This document shows positions 51,292 to 59,412 of a stretch of DNA of 64,000 bases, piece by piece (the stretch's first letter is position 1; each line of letters begins with the position of its first letter). The stretch comes from CAWBCR01 sp963787375 (GTDB lineage Bacteria; Chloroflexota; Anaerolineae; Aggregatilineales; UBA3940), in assembly GCA_963787375.1 (NCBI GenBank), contig CAWBCR010000020.1, positions 1 to 64,000 of the forward strand. The letters run 5' to 3'. Under the pieces are notes generated by a model that worked only from the letters and a program-made list of their open reading frames with translations, made no database searches and was not told the origin of the DNA. The translations under genes and the position numbers were made by a program.

Positions 51292-51789
51292 TTAAACGGT
51301 GCGCCGGGTGTTCAGCCCTGTTTCCTCTCTGCGTCCTCTGCGCCCTCCGCGGTTATCCCCCTCTTCCTCCTCCCCCTCCCCGAACAGCCCCACCAGCCAC
51401 GCGCGGATGTCGTCCCGCGTGCGGCGGAACGCGTCGAGCACTTCGGCGTCGCTGCCGGTGGCCTTGGCCGGGTCGGGGAAGTCGTGGTGGACGCGCTGCG
51501 CCCTGCCGGGGAAGACCGGGCACGTCTCCGCCGCCGTGTCGCACACCGTCAGCACGGTGTCGAACGACTGGCCGGCGAACTCGCTCACGCTCTTCGAGCG
51601 CCCCCCGCCGATGTCGACGCCCGCCTCGGCCATCACCGCCACCGCCTTGGGATGCACATAGCCCGCCGGTCGGCTGCCCGCGCTGAACGCTTCAATCTGC
51701 TCGCCGTACAGCGCCGTCAGCCAGCCTGCCGCCATCTGGCTGCGGCACGAATTCCCGGTGCACAGCACCAGCACGCGTTGTTTCGCCAT
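51292..51789 (-). CDS. ArsC-type arsenate reductase / low-molecular-weight protein tyrosine phosphatase family
   Basis: 165 residues. ATG 51789 is preferred to the ATG at 51795 because the GGGAGG site is at a better distance. P-loop VLVLCTGNSCRSQMAAGW, then EAFSAGSRPAGYVHPKAVAV and HHDFPDPAKATGSDAEVLDA, the DPAK loop. The partner Cys region VCDTAAETCPVFPG is present, so the thioredoxin-coupled arsenate reductase type is likely. After the domain (about residue 137) the frame runs into a family B repeat, adding an acidic/Gly/Arg tail (GEGEEEEGDNRGGRRGRREE). Confidence 0.88.
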   Translation of the reverse strand: MAKQRVLVLCTGNSCRSQMAAGWLTALYGEQIEAFSAGSRPAGYVHPKAVAVMAEAGVDIGGGRSKSVSEFAGQSFDTVLTVCDTAAETCPVFPGRAQRVHHDFPDPAKATGSDAEVLDAFRRTRDDIRAWLVGLFGEGEEEEGDNRGGRRGRREETGLNTRRTV

Positions 51790-51856
51790 CGCCATGCCTC
51801 CCTGTTTGCGTTGAGAGTGAGTGTAGCAGCGCCGCGTTAAGCGCGTGTTATGGCGC

Positions 51857-51887
51857 AAAAAGAAAGCCCCACGCGCTGCGCGTGGGG
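51857..51887 (-). terminator. Intrinsic terminator of the cold shock gene
   Basis: On the minus strand, gccccacgcg and cgcgtggggc form a stem of about 10 bp followed by a T-rich run (positions 51865 down to 51857). It lies 29 bases past the cold shock stop. Confidence 0.85.
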
Positions 51888-51915
51888 CCATTCTGTATGC
51901 GGTTGTACGAGCGTC

Positions 51916-52137
51916 TTACACAGTCTGCTTGACGACGTTGACCGCCTGAGGGCCCTTGGGCAACTCCTCTACGCCGAACTCGACGCGGTCGCCCTCGTCG
52001 AGGTTCGCGTAGCCGGTCGTCTGAATGGCGCTGTAGTGGACGAACACGTCCTTGCCGCCATCATCCGGGGCGATGAACCCATAGCCCTTGGTTCCGTTGA
52101 ACCACTTCACGGTGCCGAGCATACGTTCTGACGACAT
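51916..52137 (-). CDS. Cold shock protein (CspA family)
   Basis: 73 residues, one OB-fold domain. Both RNA-binding motifs are present: [17 protein letters not shown] (RNP1) and [10 protein letters not shown] (RNP2). The conserved [20 protein letters not shown] follows. These proteins bind single-stranded nucleic acid as RNA chaperones and antiterminators. Its leader carries a terminator-like hairpin and a consensus promoter, and a strong terminator follows. Confidence 0.96.
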   Translation of the reverse strand: MSSERMLGTVKWFNGTKGYGFIAPDDGGKDVFVHYSAIQTTGYANLDEGDRVEFGVEELPKGPQAVNVVKQTV

Positions 52138-52200
52138 GGGTAGTATCTCCTTACCCTACATATGGTGATTCGTAGTGCAGGGGAAGGCCTCTCAGTGGTC

Positions 52201-52227
52201 AAGAAAAAACCCGGCAAATGCCGGGCC
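52201..52227 (-). terminator. Terminator-like hairpin in the cold shock leader
   Basis: Minus strand: cccggc pairs with gccggg around a short loop, followed by TTTTTT (52209 down to 52204). It lies between the promoter and the cold shock ATG, 64 bases before it, so it would stop most transcription unless overcome. Confidence 0.7.
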
Positions 52228-52270
52228 GAACTTCTCACGAAAGTCTTGCATCCTGCATTCTACTCAAAAA

Positions 52271-52299
52271 AGTATACCGAAAATCCGGCGGGTTGGCAA
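52271..52299 (-). promoter_or_regulatory. Promoter of the cold shock gene
   Basis: Minus strand: TTGCCA (52299-52294), a 17-base spacer, TATACT (52276-52271). The predicted start is near 52264, giving a ~125-base leader that contains the terminator-like hairpin. Confidence 0.65.
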
Positions 52300-52478
52300 G
52301 ATCGATTTTGGGGCGCTGCGTATGCCCTCGCCGGCGACCTGTGACGGTCGCATGTGGCCGGCTCTCTACTGCTCCCTGACTCTTTTTGTGATATGAATGT
52401 ACTCGGGATTGATGCCCTTCGGGACTCTATTACATCCGAACCCGGCATGGTTTCAGGCGCAGCCGAGAGCAGGTAAAC

Positions 52479-53027
52479 ATGAACAGGCTCAAGCGGATCG
52501 TTTCGCTCGGTGTGGGGCTGGCGCTGTTCGCGGCGCTGCTGGGTGCTACGCCTGCGTATGGCGCGGGTAACGGACGGGTCAGCATGTCGCGCGTGTGGGT
52601 GCATTTCCAGCGCGGTCAGCACGCAGCCGTCCGGGCTGCGCTGGCCCAGTACGGCGCGAACTTCAAGCACGATTTCACGCGGCTCGCCGCGGTCGTCATC
52701 ACCGTCACCGTCGCGCCGCCGCTTACGGTGGCGGTCGGCACCAACCGTTCGAGCTACAGGAATGGCAACAAGGCCACGTTCACCGTCCTCGTGACAGATC
52801 CCATCACCGGGAACAGGGTCAAGGGCGCGGCAGTTACGCTGGTCATCACCGGCGCGAACGGCCAGACCATCACGCTGCACGGCATGACCAACAAGAACAG
52901 CAAGGCGGGCTTCAAGGTCAAACTGCTCACCGCCAATCTGGGGGTCGGTACCTACATGGCGCAGGCCACAGCCAGCAGGAGCGGGTACAGCGAGGGCAGC
53001 GGTTCAACGACCTTCGACGTCAACTGA
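52479..53027 (+). CDS. Secreted protein: subtilase propeptide-like domain joined to an Ig-like domain
   Basis: 182 residues. Signal LKRIVSLGVGLALFAALLGA ends in AYGAG. The first ~45 mature residues (VWVHFQRGQHAAVRAALAQY; GANFKHDFTRLAAVVITV) resemble the inhibitor I9/propeptide fold of subtilases. The remaining ~100 residues form a beta domain typical of big-type or subtilase C-terminal modules (VGTNRSSYRNGNKATFTVLV; TYMAQATASRSGYSEGSGST). No catalytic Asp/His/Ser motifs are present. Two short, abrupt joins suggest deletion of the protease domain, or a stand-alone inhibitor. Confidence 0.6.
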   Translation: MNRLKRIVSLGVGLALFAALLGATPAYGAGNGRVSMSRVWVHFQRGQHAAVRAALAQYGANFKHDFTRLAAVVITVTVAPPLTVAVGTNRSSYRNGNKATFTVLVTDPITGNRVKGAAVTLVITGANGQTITLHGMTNKNSKAGFKVKLLTANLGVGTYMAQATASRSGYSEGSGSTTFDVN

Positions 53028-53054
53028 CGCGCACGCCCACCTGCGTAAATCAAC

Positions 53055-53088
53055 CCCGGCGATCCGAGTGGATCGCCGGGAGTCTTTT
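53055..53088 (+). terminator. Intrinsic terminator
   Basis: cccggcgatcc pairs with ggatcgccggg around a 4-base loop, followed by agtctttt. It ends the propeptide-like gene and can also stop the convergent acyl-CoA dehydrogenase transcript. Confidence 0.85.
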
Positions 53089-53104
53089 GCCAGACGTTGG
53101 GCCT

Positions 53105-54244
53105 TTACCCCTTGGTCAGCTCGCGCACGATGATTGAGCGCTGAATCTGGCTGGTGCCCTCGTAGATCTGGAACACCTTCACGTCGCGCATCAGCTTCTC
53201 GACCGGGTATTCCTTCATGAAGCCATAGCCGCCAAACACCTGCACCGCGTCGACGGTGGTCTTCATCGCCATGTCGGCGGCGAAGGCTTTGGCAAAGGCC
53301 GCCTCTTTGCTGTCGGGTTTGCCCTGGTCGCAGTTCCAGGCCGCCTTCCACACCAGCAGTCGCGCCGCGTCGATGTTCATCGCCATCTCAGCGATCATGA
53401 AGCTCACGCCCTGGAAGTTGACGATGGGCTGGCCGAACGCCTGCCGCTCCTTGCTGTACGCCAGCGCCTCTTCCATTGCGCGGCGCGCCACGCCGACCGC
53501 GCTGGCGGACACCACAGGCCGCGAGATGTCGAACACCTGCATGGCGGTCATGAAGCCACTGCCCTCCGGGCCCAGCCGCTGGCTCTCCGGGATCGTCACG
53601 CCATCCAGCACGATCTCGGCGGTGTCGGCGCAGCGCTGGCCCAGCTTGTCGAACTTCTTGCTGACGGAGAAGCCGGGCCGCTCGCGCTCGACGATGAAGC
53701 AGCTGATCCCACGGTGCCGCTGTTCGCGGTCGGTGCGGGCGAAGATCGCGAAAAAGTCCGCCTCCGACGCGTTCGAGATGAACGTCTTGCTGCCGCTGAT
53801 GACGTACTCGCTGCCGCGCTTCTCGGCGAACGTCTCGATGCCCGCCACGTCCGAGCCGGCGTTGGGCTCGGTCACCGCGTAGGAAGCCAGCTCGCCGGCG
53901 GTCATGCGGCTCAGCCATTCCTGCTTCTGCGCATCGCTGCCGGCCAGCTTGATCGGCAGCGCCGCCAGGTTGTTGATGTTCATGGCGGTGCCGACCCCGC
54001 TGCACCCCCAACAGATTTCCTCCATGATCAGGCATTCCTCGTGCACCGACGCGCCCAGCCCGCCGTACTGCTCGGGGATGTTGGCGTTGATCAGCCCGAC
54101 CTCGCGCGCCTTCGCGATGATCTCATGGGGAAACGTGGCCAACTCATCCAATTCTGCCGCCACCGGCACGATCTCGTTCGCCGCGAAGTCGTGCGCCATG
54201 CGGCGCAGCATCACCTGTTCGTCTGTCAGCGAGAAATCCAGCAT
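53105..54244 (-). CDS. Acyl-CoA dehydrogenase
   Basis: 379 residues from ATG 54244 (AGGAGAG upstream). Starts MLDFSLTDEQVMLRRMAHDF; substrate/FAD motifs are YAVTEPNAGSDVAGIETFAE, GSKTFISNASEADFFAIFAR and VFGGYGFMKEYPVEKLMRD. The C-terminal Glu region KVFQIYEGTSQIQRSIIVRE carries the catalytic Glu of short-/medium-chain enzymes (YEGT). It uses FAD to form the 2,3-double bond of acyl-CoA and hands electrons to ETF. Next to an FAD oxidoreductase in the opposite direction; no other beta-oxidation genes are immediately beside it. Confidence 0.95.
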   Translation of the reverse strand: MLDFSLTDEQVMLRRMAHDFAANEIVPVAAELDELATFPHEIIAKAREVGLINANIPEQYGGLGASVHEECLIMEEICWGCSGVGTAMNINNLAALPIKLAGSDAQKQEWLSRMTAGELASYAVTEPNAGSDVAGIETFAEKRGSEYVISGSKTFISNASEADFFAIFARTDREQRHRGISCFIVERERPGFSVSKKFDKLGQRCADTAEIVLDGVTIPESQRLGPEGSGFMTAMQVFDISRPVVSASAVGVARRAMEEALAYSKERQAFGQPIVNFQGVSFMIAEMAMNIDAARLLVWKAAWNCDQGKPDSKEAAFAKAFAADMAMKTTVDAVQVFGGYGFMKEYPVEKLMRDVKVFQIYEGTSQIQRSIIVRELTKG

Positions 54245-54390
54245 GTGATTCTCTCCTGGGGTAAAGAGGACTGCGCTCCCGCGCTGAGTCCATTCTATAT
54301 CGAAAGATCGGGGAGGCAAGCGGGGGTGCGTGGCCGCCCCATCCGCGCTATAATACCCGACGCCGTCACCCTACCCCTGAAGGAGCGCCC

Positions 54391-55987
54391 GTGAGCCCAC
54401 CCCCATCCACACCCGCCGACCGCTTCCCCGTCGTGATCGTCGGCGCGGGGCTGGCCGGCCTGACCGCTGCGCTGCACCTCGCCGAACGCGGCATCGAGCC
54501 GCTGGTGCTCGAAGCAGATTCGGCGTGGCCGGGCGGGCGGCTGTCGGGCGGCGAGATGGACACCTTCGACTACGGTGGGCGGACGTGGTCCTTCCGGCCC
54601 GATCACGGCGTCCACGCGCTGTGGGGCAGCTACGACAATACGCGCGCCGCGCTGCGCCGCTTCACCGATGTCGATCTGCGATTGTCGGTGGCCGAGGACT
54701 GGATCGACCGTTGGGGCAGCGAGATTCGCGTGGTGGAGGCCGGCACCGCCGTGCGCTATGCCTGGCTGGCCGCACCGTTTCATTATCTGATGCTCCTGCT
54801 GCGCCCCAAATTCTGGCCGACCATCACCGCGCTTGACTTCCTGTCGCTGCCGGGCTTTCTGGTCAGCGTGCTGCTGACGGTCGGCTTCGACCCGATCCGC
54901 GAGCAGGCCCCGCTCGACGGGCTGCTGATGCGCGAGTTCTTTCGCGGCTGGACGCGCAACCTGCGCGTGACCTTCGTGGGGCTGGGGCGCAACCTGCTGG
55001 CCGCGCCCGACGACGTCATCCCGCTGGCCTCGTTCATCGCCGCGCTGCGCTTCTACACCATGCTCCGCCGCGACTCGTGGACGCTCGAATACCTGCCCGG
55101 CAACTCGCACGACCTGCTGATCAGGCCCCTCATCGACCGGCTGCACGCGCTGGGCGGGATGCTGTTTCGCGGCGCGGAGGCCGTCTCGCTGGAGCCGCTG
55201 GGCGACGGCTGGCAGGTGCGCGTCGACGACCGGACGCGCGGCGGGGCGCGCACGCTCGATGCTGAGCGGGTCATTCTGGCGGTCGACCCGCCCGCCGCGC
55301 AGCGTCTCCTGGCTGCCAGCCCCGCGCTGTCCGAGCGCGCCGCGCGGCTGCGCGTGCCACGCGCGCTGCCCAACATCGCCGTGCGGCTGTGGTTCGACCA
55401 ATCGCCAAGCAGCGGCGCGGCGGGCGGCATGTTCACCGGCGACGTGCCGATGGATAACTTCTTCTGGCTGCACCGGCTGTATGACGAGTTCCGCGACTGG
55501 CACGACGCAGACCGGTGGCAGCGCCATCGAGGTGCACCTGTACGGCAGGGGCGCGCTGCTCGACCAGCCGGACTCAGCGCTGCTGGTGATGGTCACCGCC
55601 GAGCTTCAGCGCACCTTCCCCGCGCTGCGCGGGCACTTCGTGCACGGCGCGCTGCGCCGCAATGGCCGCACGCAGACGCTGTTCAGCATCCCCACCGCCG
55701 ACAGCCTGCCGGTCGAGACGCCGTGGCCGGGCGTATACGCCTGCGGCGACTGGGTGGCGCATCCGCACCCCTCACTGAATATGGAGCGCTCGGTCGTCAC
55801 CGCCGTCGAGGCGGCCAACGCCGTGCTGCGCGCGCACGGGCTGGAGCCATACCCGATCCTCGCACCGCGCCGGCCTGAGGCGCTGGCGTGGGCGCTGGGC
55901 GGGCTGGTCCGGGCCGGTCGCTGGATACTGGGGCCGATTGTGATGGGGGCCGCGCGCGGGCTGCGTGCGCTGCGCCGCCGGGGATAA
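54391..55987 (+). CDS. FAD-dependent oxidoreductase (phytoene desaturase/carotenoid-type), one frameshift
   Basis: GTG 54391 has GAAGGAG upstream. The N-terminal dinucleotide-binding motif is VVIVGAGLAGLTAALHLAER (GxGxxG). GEMDTFDYGGRTWSFRPDHG matches the amino-oxidase/phytoene desaturase substrate region. Continuing pieces are YLPGNSHDLLIRPLIDRLHA, ILAVDPPAAQRLLAASPALS and, after a one-base shift near 55512, a C-terminus with GVYACGDWVAHPHPSLNMER (FAD-binding motif) and an amphipathic tail. It could desaturate or saturate isoprenoids; the squalene/phytoene synthase-family gene is 21 kb away. No carotenoid operon is present. Confidence 0.85.
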
Positions 55988-55994
55988 CGCGGCG

Positions 55995-56636
55995 TCAGTC
56001 GACGAGGCGCTGCTGGATGGCCCTGGCGACCGCCTCGGCGCGGTTGGCAGCCCCCAGCTTTTCGAGGATGTGCCCTACGTGGAACTTGACCGTCGAACGG
56101 CTGATGACCAGCTTCTGCGCGATCTCCGGGTTACCGAGGCCCTGCGCCATCAGCCGCAGCACGTCCATCTCGCGCCCGGTGAATGCTATAACCGCCGGCT
56201 CAGGCGCGCGGGCGGCGCGCACCAGCGCCTGCGTCGCCTCCGGCGCGAGCGTCATGCGCCCGGCATACGCGGCGCGGATCGCGCCGATCAGCTCGTCGGC
56301 GCTGGTGTTCTTGAGCAGGTAGCTGATCGCACCCGCCTGCAGCGCCTCCTGCACCAGCGTGCCCTCGCGGAAACTGGTCAGGATCACGATCTGGCTGTCG
56401 GGGCAGGCCGCGTGGATAGCCCGCGTCGTCGCGACGCCGTCCATGCCGGGCATCAGCAGGTCCATCAGCACCACGTCGGGGCACGCCTGCTGGCACAGCC
56501 CGACTGCCTGCTCGCCGTTCGAGGCCTCGGCGACAAGCTCCAGATCGTCATAGGCGAGCAAGAAAGCGGCCAGCCCGCTGCGTACTACCGGCTGGTCGTC
56601 TACAATCATCACACGGATAGGATGCGTGGCCGTCAC
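55995..56636 (-). CDS. Two-component response regulator, NarL/LuxR type
   Basis: 213 residues. GTG 56636 has GGAG 8 bases upstream; TTG 56639 is the other candidate. The receiver domain starts RVMIVDDQPVVRSGLAAFLL, with phospho-Asp in DVVLMDLLMPGMDGV, the T/S switch VILTSFREG, and Lys in YLLKNTSADE. The C-terminal LuxR-type HTH reads LRLMAQGLGNPEIAQKLVIS, then RSTVKFHVGHILEKLGAANR. No histidine kinase is adjacent. It lies divergently upstream of the RsbW-STAS fusion. Confidence 0.94.
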   Translation of the reverse strand: MTATHPIRVMIVDDQPVVRSGLAAFLLAYDDLELVAEASNGEQAVGLCQQACPDVVLMDLLMPGMDGVATTRAIHAACPDSQIVILTSFREGTLVQEALQAGAISYLLKNTSADELIGAIRAAYAGRMTLAPEATQALVRAARAPEPAVIAFTGREMDVLRLMAQGLGNPEIAQKLVISRSTVKFHVGHILEKLGAANRAEAVARAIQQRLVD

Positions 56637-56865
56637 CAACGTTTCTCCTGTTTGCTTCCGATAAACCCAGTATGCACACAGCATAGATCAACCCCCATCG
56701 CAGGCCATCCGGCTACTGGTCAGTCTGCCGCCTGGCCAGTTGGGGAGTTCGGAACAAACCGCCCGGCCAGCCAATCACATGCCGCATGCAAGCCTAAATC
56801 ATGGTAAACTAAACTGCCGGGTAGTTGCGTCAACCGGCGCATCCGATGGAGCCACAGGGGGGAGG

Positions 56866-57645
56866 ATGGCGATAGACCGGACGATCACACAACCGGCCAC
56901 GCTGGAGAGCCTGGCGGCCCTGCGTGAATTCGTGAGCGATGGCTGCCGGCAGGCCGGCGCCGATGGCGAGGTCACCTATGACCTCATGCTGGCCGTCGAC
57001 GAGGCGTGTACGAATATCATCACGCATGGTTACGATGGCCCGGCGCATGGATCGATCACGATTGATTTTGGATTTGACGGGGAGCGAATTGCCATTACGA
57101 TCAGCGATCAGGGCCGCCCCTTCGATCCCGGCAGCGCCCCGCCGCCTGACCTGCGCACGAACTGGAAGAAACGCCGCCCCGGTGGGCTGGGGGTCTACTT
57201 CCTGAAACTGGTCGCCGACCAGGTCACCTACGAAACCGACGCGCAGAATGTCAACCACCTGACGCTGACGAAACGGATCGCTCCCGATAAGTCAAGGAGA
57301 AACGCCATGGAACTGCACGCCTCACAACGTGACGGTGTCACGATTGTCACCATTACCGGCAGCGTCGACGCGCTGACGGCGGGCGAGCTTGCCACGCTGC
57401 TGGACGATCAGGTCGACGCCGGCCACAACCGGCTGGCGATTGACCTTTCGGAGGTTGAGTACATCAGCAGCGCCGGGCTTCGCGCGATCCTCGCCACGCT
57501 CAAGCGCGTGCGTCAGAGCGAGGGCGACCTGCGCCTGTGCGGCGCGCCGAAGAGCGTGACGAAAGTGCTGGAGATGTCCGGCATCACCGGCCTGCTCAAG
57601 TCGTTCGCCACCGTCGACGAGGCTGTCGCCAGCTACGCCGGGTAG
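56866..57645 (+). CDS. RsbW-type anti-sigma serine kinase fused to a STAS (RsbV-like) domain
   Basis: 259 residues. The first ~145 residues are a GHKL ATPase: VDEACTNIITHGYDGP (N box), ISDQGRPFDPG (G1) and PGGLGVYFLKLVADQV (G2). A short linker leads in the same frame to a STAS domain (GVTIVTITGSVDALTAGELA; LDLSEVEYISSAGLRAILA-like) in which the phosphorylated Ser is in EYISSAGLRA. ATG 57307, the natural start of the STAS part, has its own AAGGAG at -10. Normally RsbW and RsbV are separate partners, so the fusion could set their ratio or be a stop-loss artefact. Confidence 0.85.
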   Translation: MAIDRTITQPATLESLAALREFVSDGCRQAGADGEVTYDLMLAVDEACTNIITHGYDGPAHGSITIDFGFDGERIAITISDQGRPFDPGSAPPPDLRTNWKKRRPGGLGVYFLKLVADQVTYETDAQNVNHLTLTKRIAPDKSRRNAMELHASQRDGVTIVTITGSVDALTAGELATLLDDQVDAGHNRLAIDLSEVEYISSAGLRAILATLKRVRQSEGDLRLCGAPKSVTKVLEMSGITGLLKSFATVDEAVASYAG

Positions 57646-57653
57646 CGCCCGTC

Positions 57654-57971
57654 TCAGTCCTTGGTGATGTGGATCGTCGCATCGCCGGGCAGGGCCAGCC
57701 CGGCAGCGACCTCTACTGCCTTGATGATCCCCACCGGCACCGGGCAGCCGGTGTGCGTGCAGTGCTCGTGGCCCAGCGCCAGCGCCTGCGGCCCCTCGCC
57801 GCGAAAGCTGATCTCCTGGAACGGATCGACCTCGCCAAGATGCTCGGCCAGCATCTGGATGGCCGCGCACTCGCTTTCGATGTGCAGCGTGACCCGCCGC
57901 ATGCCGTCCGCCTGCGCCTCGATGGTGGTGGTGTAGCCGCAGTTGCCTGCTATGATCTCCGCACGGGCCAT
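57654..57971 (-). CDS. DUF6951-type protein
   Basis: 105 residues from ATG 57971 (AGGAG upstream). Its conserved features are AGNCGYTTTIEAQ, HIESECAAIQMLAEHL and HEHCTHTGCPVPVGIIKAVE: four Cys spaced as in small bacterial DUF6951 proteins. The role is unknown. The gene is convergent to the RsbW-STAS fusion with 8 bases between the stops. Confidence 0.8.
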   Translation of the reverse strand: MARAEIIAGNCGYTTTIEAQADGMRRVTLHIESECAAIQMLAEHLGEVDPFQEISFRGEGPQALALGHEHCTHTGCPVPVGIIKAVEVAAGLALPGDATIHITKD

Positions 57972-58074
57972 TCGGGTTCTCCTGGTGGTGGGATGTGTAT
58001 GCTGATTGGATGCATCATCGCGCATTTGGTTGCGGAGAACCAGTGTAATTTGACCGAAAATGTCGTGACGGTTA

Positions 58075-58473
58075 TCAGCCTCCCGCGCCGATAACCGCCT
58101 CCGCCTCGACCTCGACCAGCAGCCCCGCGTCGATCAGGCGGCTCACCTCGACCATCGTGCTGGCGGGCCGCACCGCGCCGAACGCCTCGTTGTGCGCGCG
58201 GGCGGCCTCCTGCCAGCGGCTGATGTCGACCACGTACAGCCGCGTGCGGACCACGTCGTCCAGCGACGCGCCGGCCTGCTCCAGCGCGCGCCCGATCTTC
58301 TGGATGGCGTACGCCGTCTGCGCGTACAGGTCGCCGGGCGCGACGGGCAGCCCGTCCTCGCCGGTGGCGGTCGTGCCGGAGACGTGCACCACGTTGCCCA
58401 CACGCACCGCCCGCGAGTAGCCATGCACGTCTTCCCACGGTGCGCCGGATGAGATGTTCTGCCGGTCAGGCAT
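58075..58473 (-). CDS. RidA (YjgF/UK114) family protein
   Basis: 132 residues from ATG 58473 (AGGAGG-like upstream). Typical core: WEDVHGYSRAVRVGNVVHVS, AYAIQKIGRALEQAGASLDD and VVRTRLYVVDISRWQEAARA with the conserved Arg (VRTR) that binds the imine. It ends TMVEVSRLIDAGLLVEVEAE. RidA hydrolyses reactive 2-aminoacrylate/imines. It follows the creatininase gene by a family A repeat. Confidence 0.92.
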   Translation of the reverse strand: MPDRQNISSGAPWEDVHGYSRAVRVGNVVHVSGTTATGEDGLPVAPGDLYAQTAYAIQKIGRALEQAGASLDDVVRTRLYVVDISRWQEAARAHNEAFGAVRPASTMVEVSRLIDAGLLVEVEAEAVIGAGG

Positions 58474-58536
58474 CGCGGCCTCCTGAGCCTGGAACCTGTT
58501 ATGAGCCTCCACGAAGACCCCGGTCGTGCCGCTGAA

Positions 58537-58652
58537 CCTCACCCCCGGCTCGCCACGCGCGCCGAATCCCCTCTCCAACAAGCATAAGCGCCGTAGGCGC
58601 GTTGCCGGAGAGGGGAGGGAGATGCCCGTCAGGGCATCGGAAGGGGTGAGGT
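58537..58652. repeat. Dispersed inverted repeat, family A, split by an inserted hairpin
   Basis: Outer arms cctcaccccc and ggggtgaggt. The inner ctctcc and ggagagg arms are separated by extra sequence (gcataagcgccgtaggcgcg). The last base overlaps the creatininase stop (58652-58654). Confidence 0.8.
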
Positions 58653-59341
58653 CAAAGCGCGCGTAGCGCCTCGACCATCGCCGCGACGGCGGCGTCGAAC
58701 AGCGCGTCGATGGCCGCTTCCGGCGCGCGATACGGCCCGCCGTAGGAGCCGTCGCCCAGCGCCTCGCGGACCTTCGCGGCGGGTGCGGTGCGGGAGAAGT
58801 CGGGCGGGGTCTTGTCGCCCTCCGGCAGCGGCCCCACGACGTTGACCGGCAGCGCCTCCGACCAGTTGGCGTGATACTGCGGCAGCCCCGCCGCCTGCGC
58901 CGCCGCCACCACCTTCGGGTGCAGCCACCACTGGAACAGCTCGCAGCGCGCCTCCGGGTGGCGCGTGTTCAGGTCGACCAGCAGCGGGGTCAGCGTGCCG
59001 CTGTTGCCGCCGTGCCCATTGCTGACCAGCACCCGGCGGAAGCCATGCGCCAGCAGCGCCTCGATTACTTCGCGCACCACCGTGGCGAACGTCTCAGGCC
59101 GCAGGCTGATCGTGCCGGGGTACGTGGCGAAATACGGCGAGATGCCATACGGCAGCGGCGGCGCAATCGCCACCTGCTCGACCTGCGCGGCGGCCTGCGC
59201 GATGGCCATCGGCGCGCGGATGTCCGATAGCAGGCTCAGGTAGGCGTGCTGCTCGCACGCCCCGACGATCACCACCAACCGGTCGTCGTGCTCCTGCACG
59301 TAGTGCTCCATGTCCATCCACGTCATGTCTTCAAACAGCAT
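58652..59341 (-). CDS. Creatininase family protein
   Basis: 229 residues. MLFEDMTWMDMEHYVQEHDD, metal-binding block GACEQHAYLSLLSDIR (in place of the canonical GxxEQHGPHLPLxTD), and NGHGGNSGTLTPLLVDLN (NGHGGN motif). Members hydrolyse creatinine or related lactams; the altered first motif makes the substrate uncertain. GGAGGCC precedes ATG 59341. The stop codon is on the edge of a family A repeat. Confidence 0.88.
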   Translation of the reverse strand: MLFEDMTWMDMEHYVQEHDDRLVVIVGACEQHAYLSLLSDIRAPMAIAQAAAQVEQVAIAPPLPYGISPYFATYPGTISLRPETFATVVREVIEALLAHGFRRVLVSNGHGGNSGTLTPLLVDLNTRHPEARCELFQWWLHPKVVAAAQAAGLPQYHANWSEALPVNVVGPLPEGDKTPPDFSRTAPAAKVREALGDGSYGGPYRAPEAAIDALFDAAVAAMVEALRAL

Positions 59342-59412
59342 GGGGCCTCCATTCAGCCCGGGGCGCTCGGTGATTTCTCTGCGCCCCCGGTTTACATGAT
59401 TACTCCGGCGGC

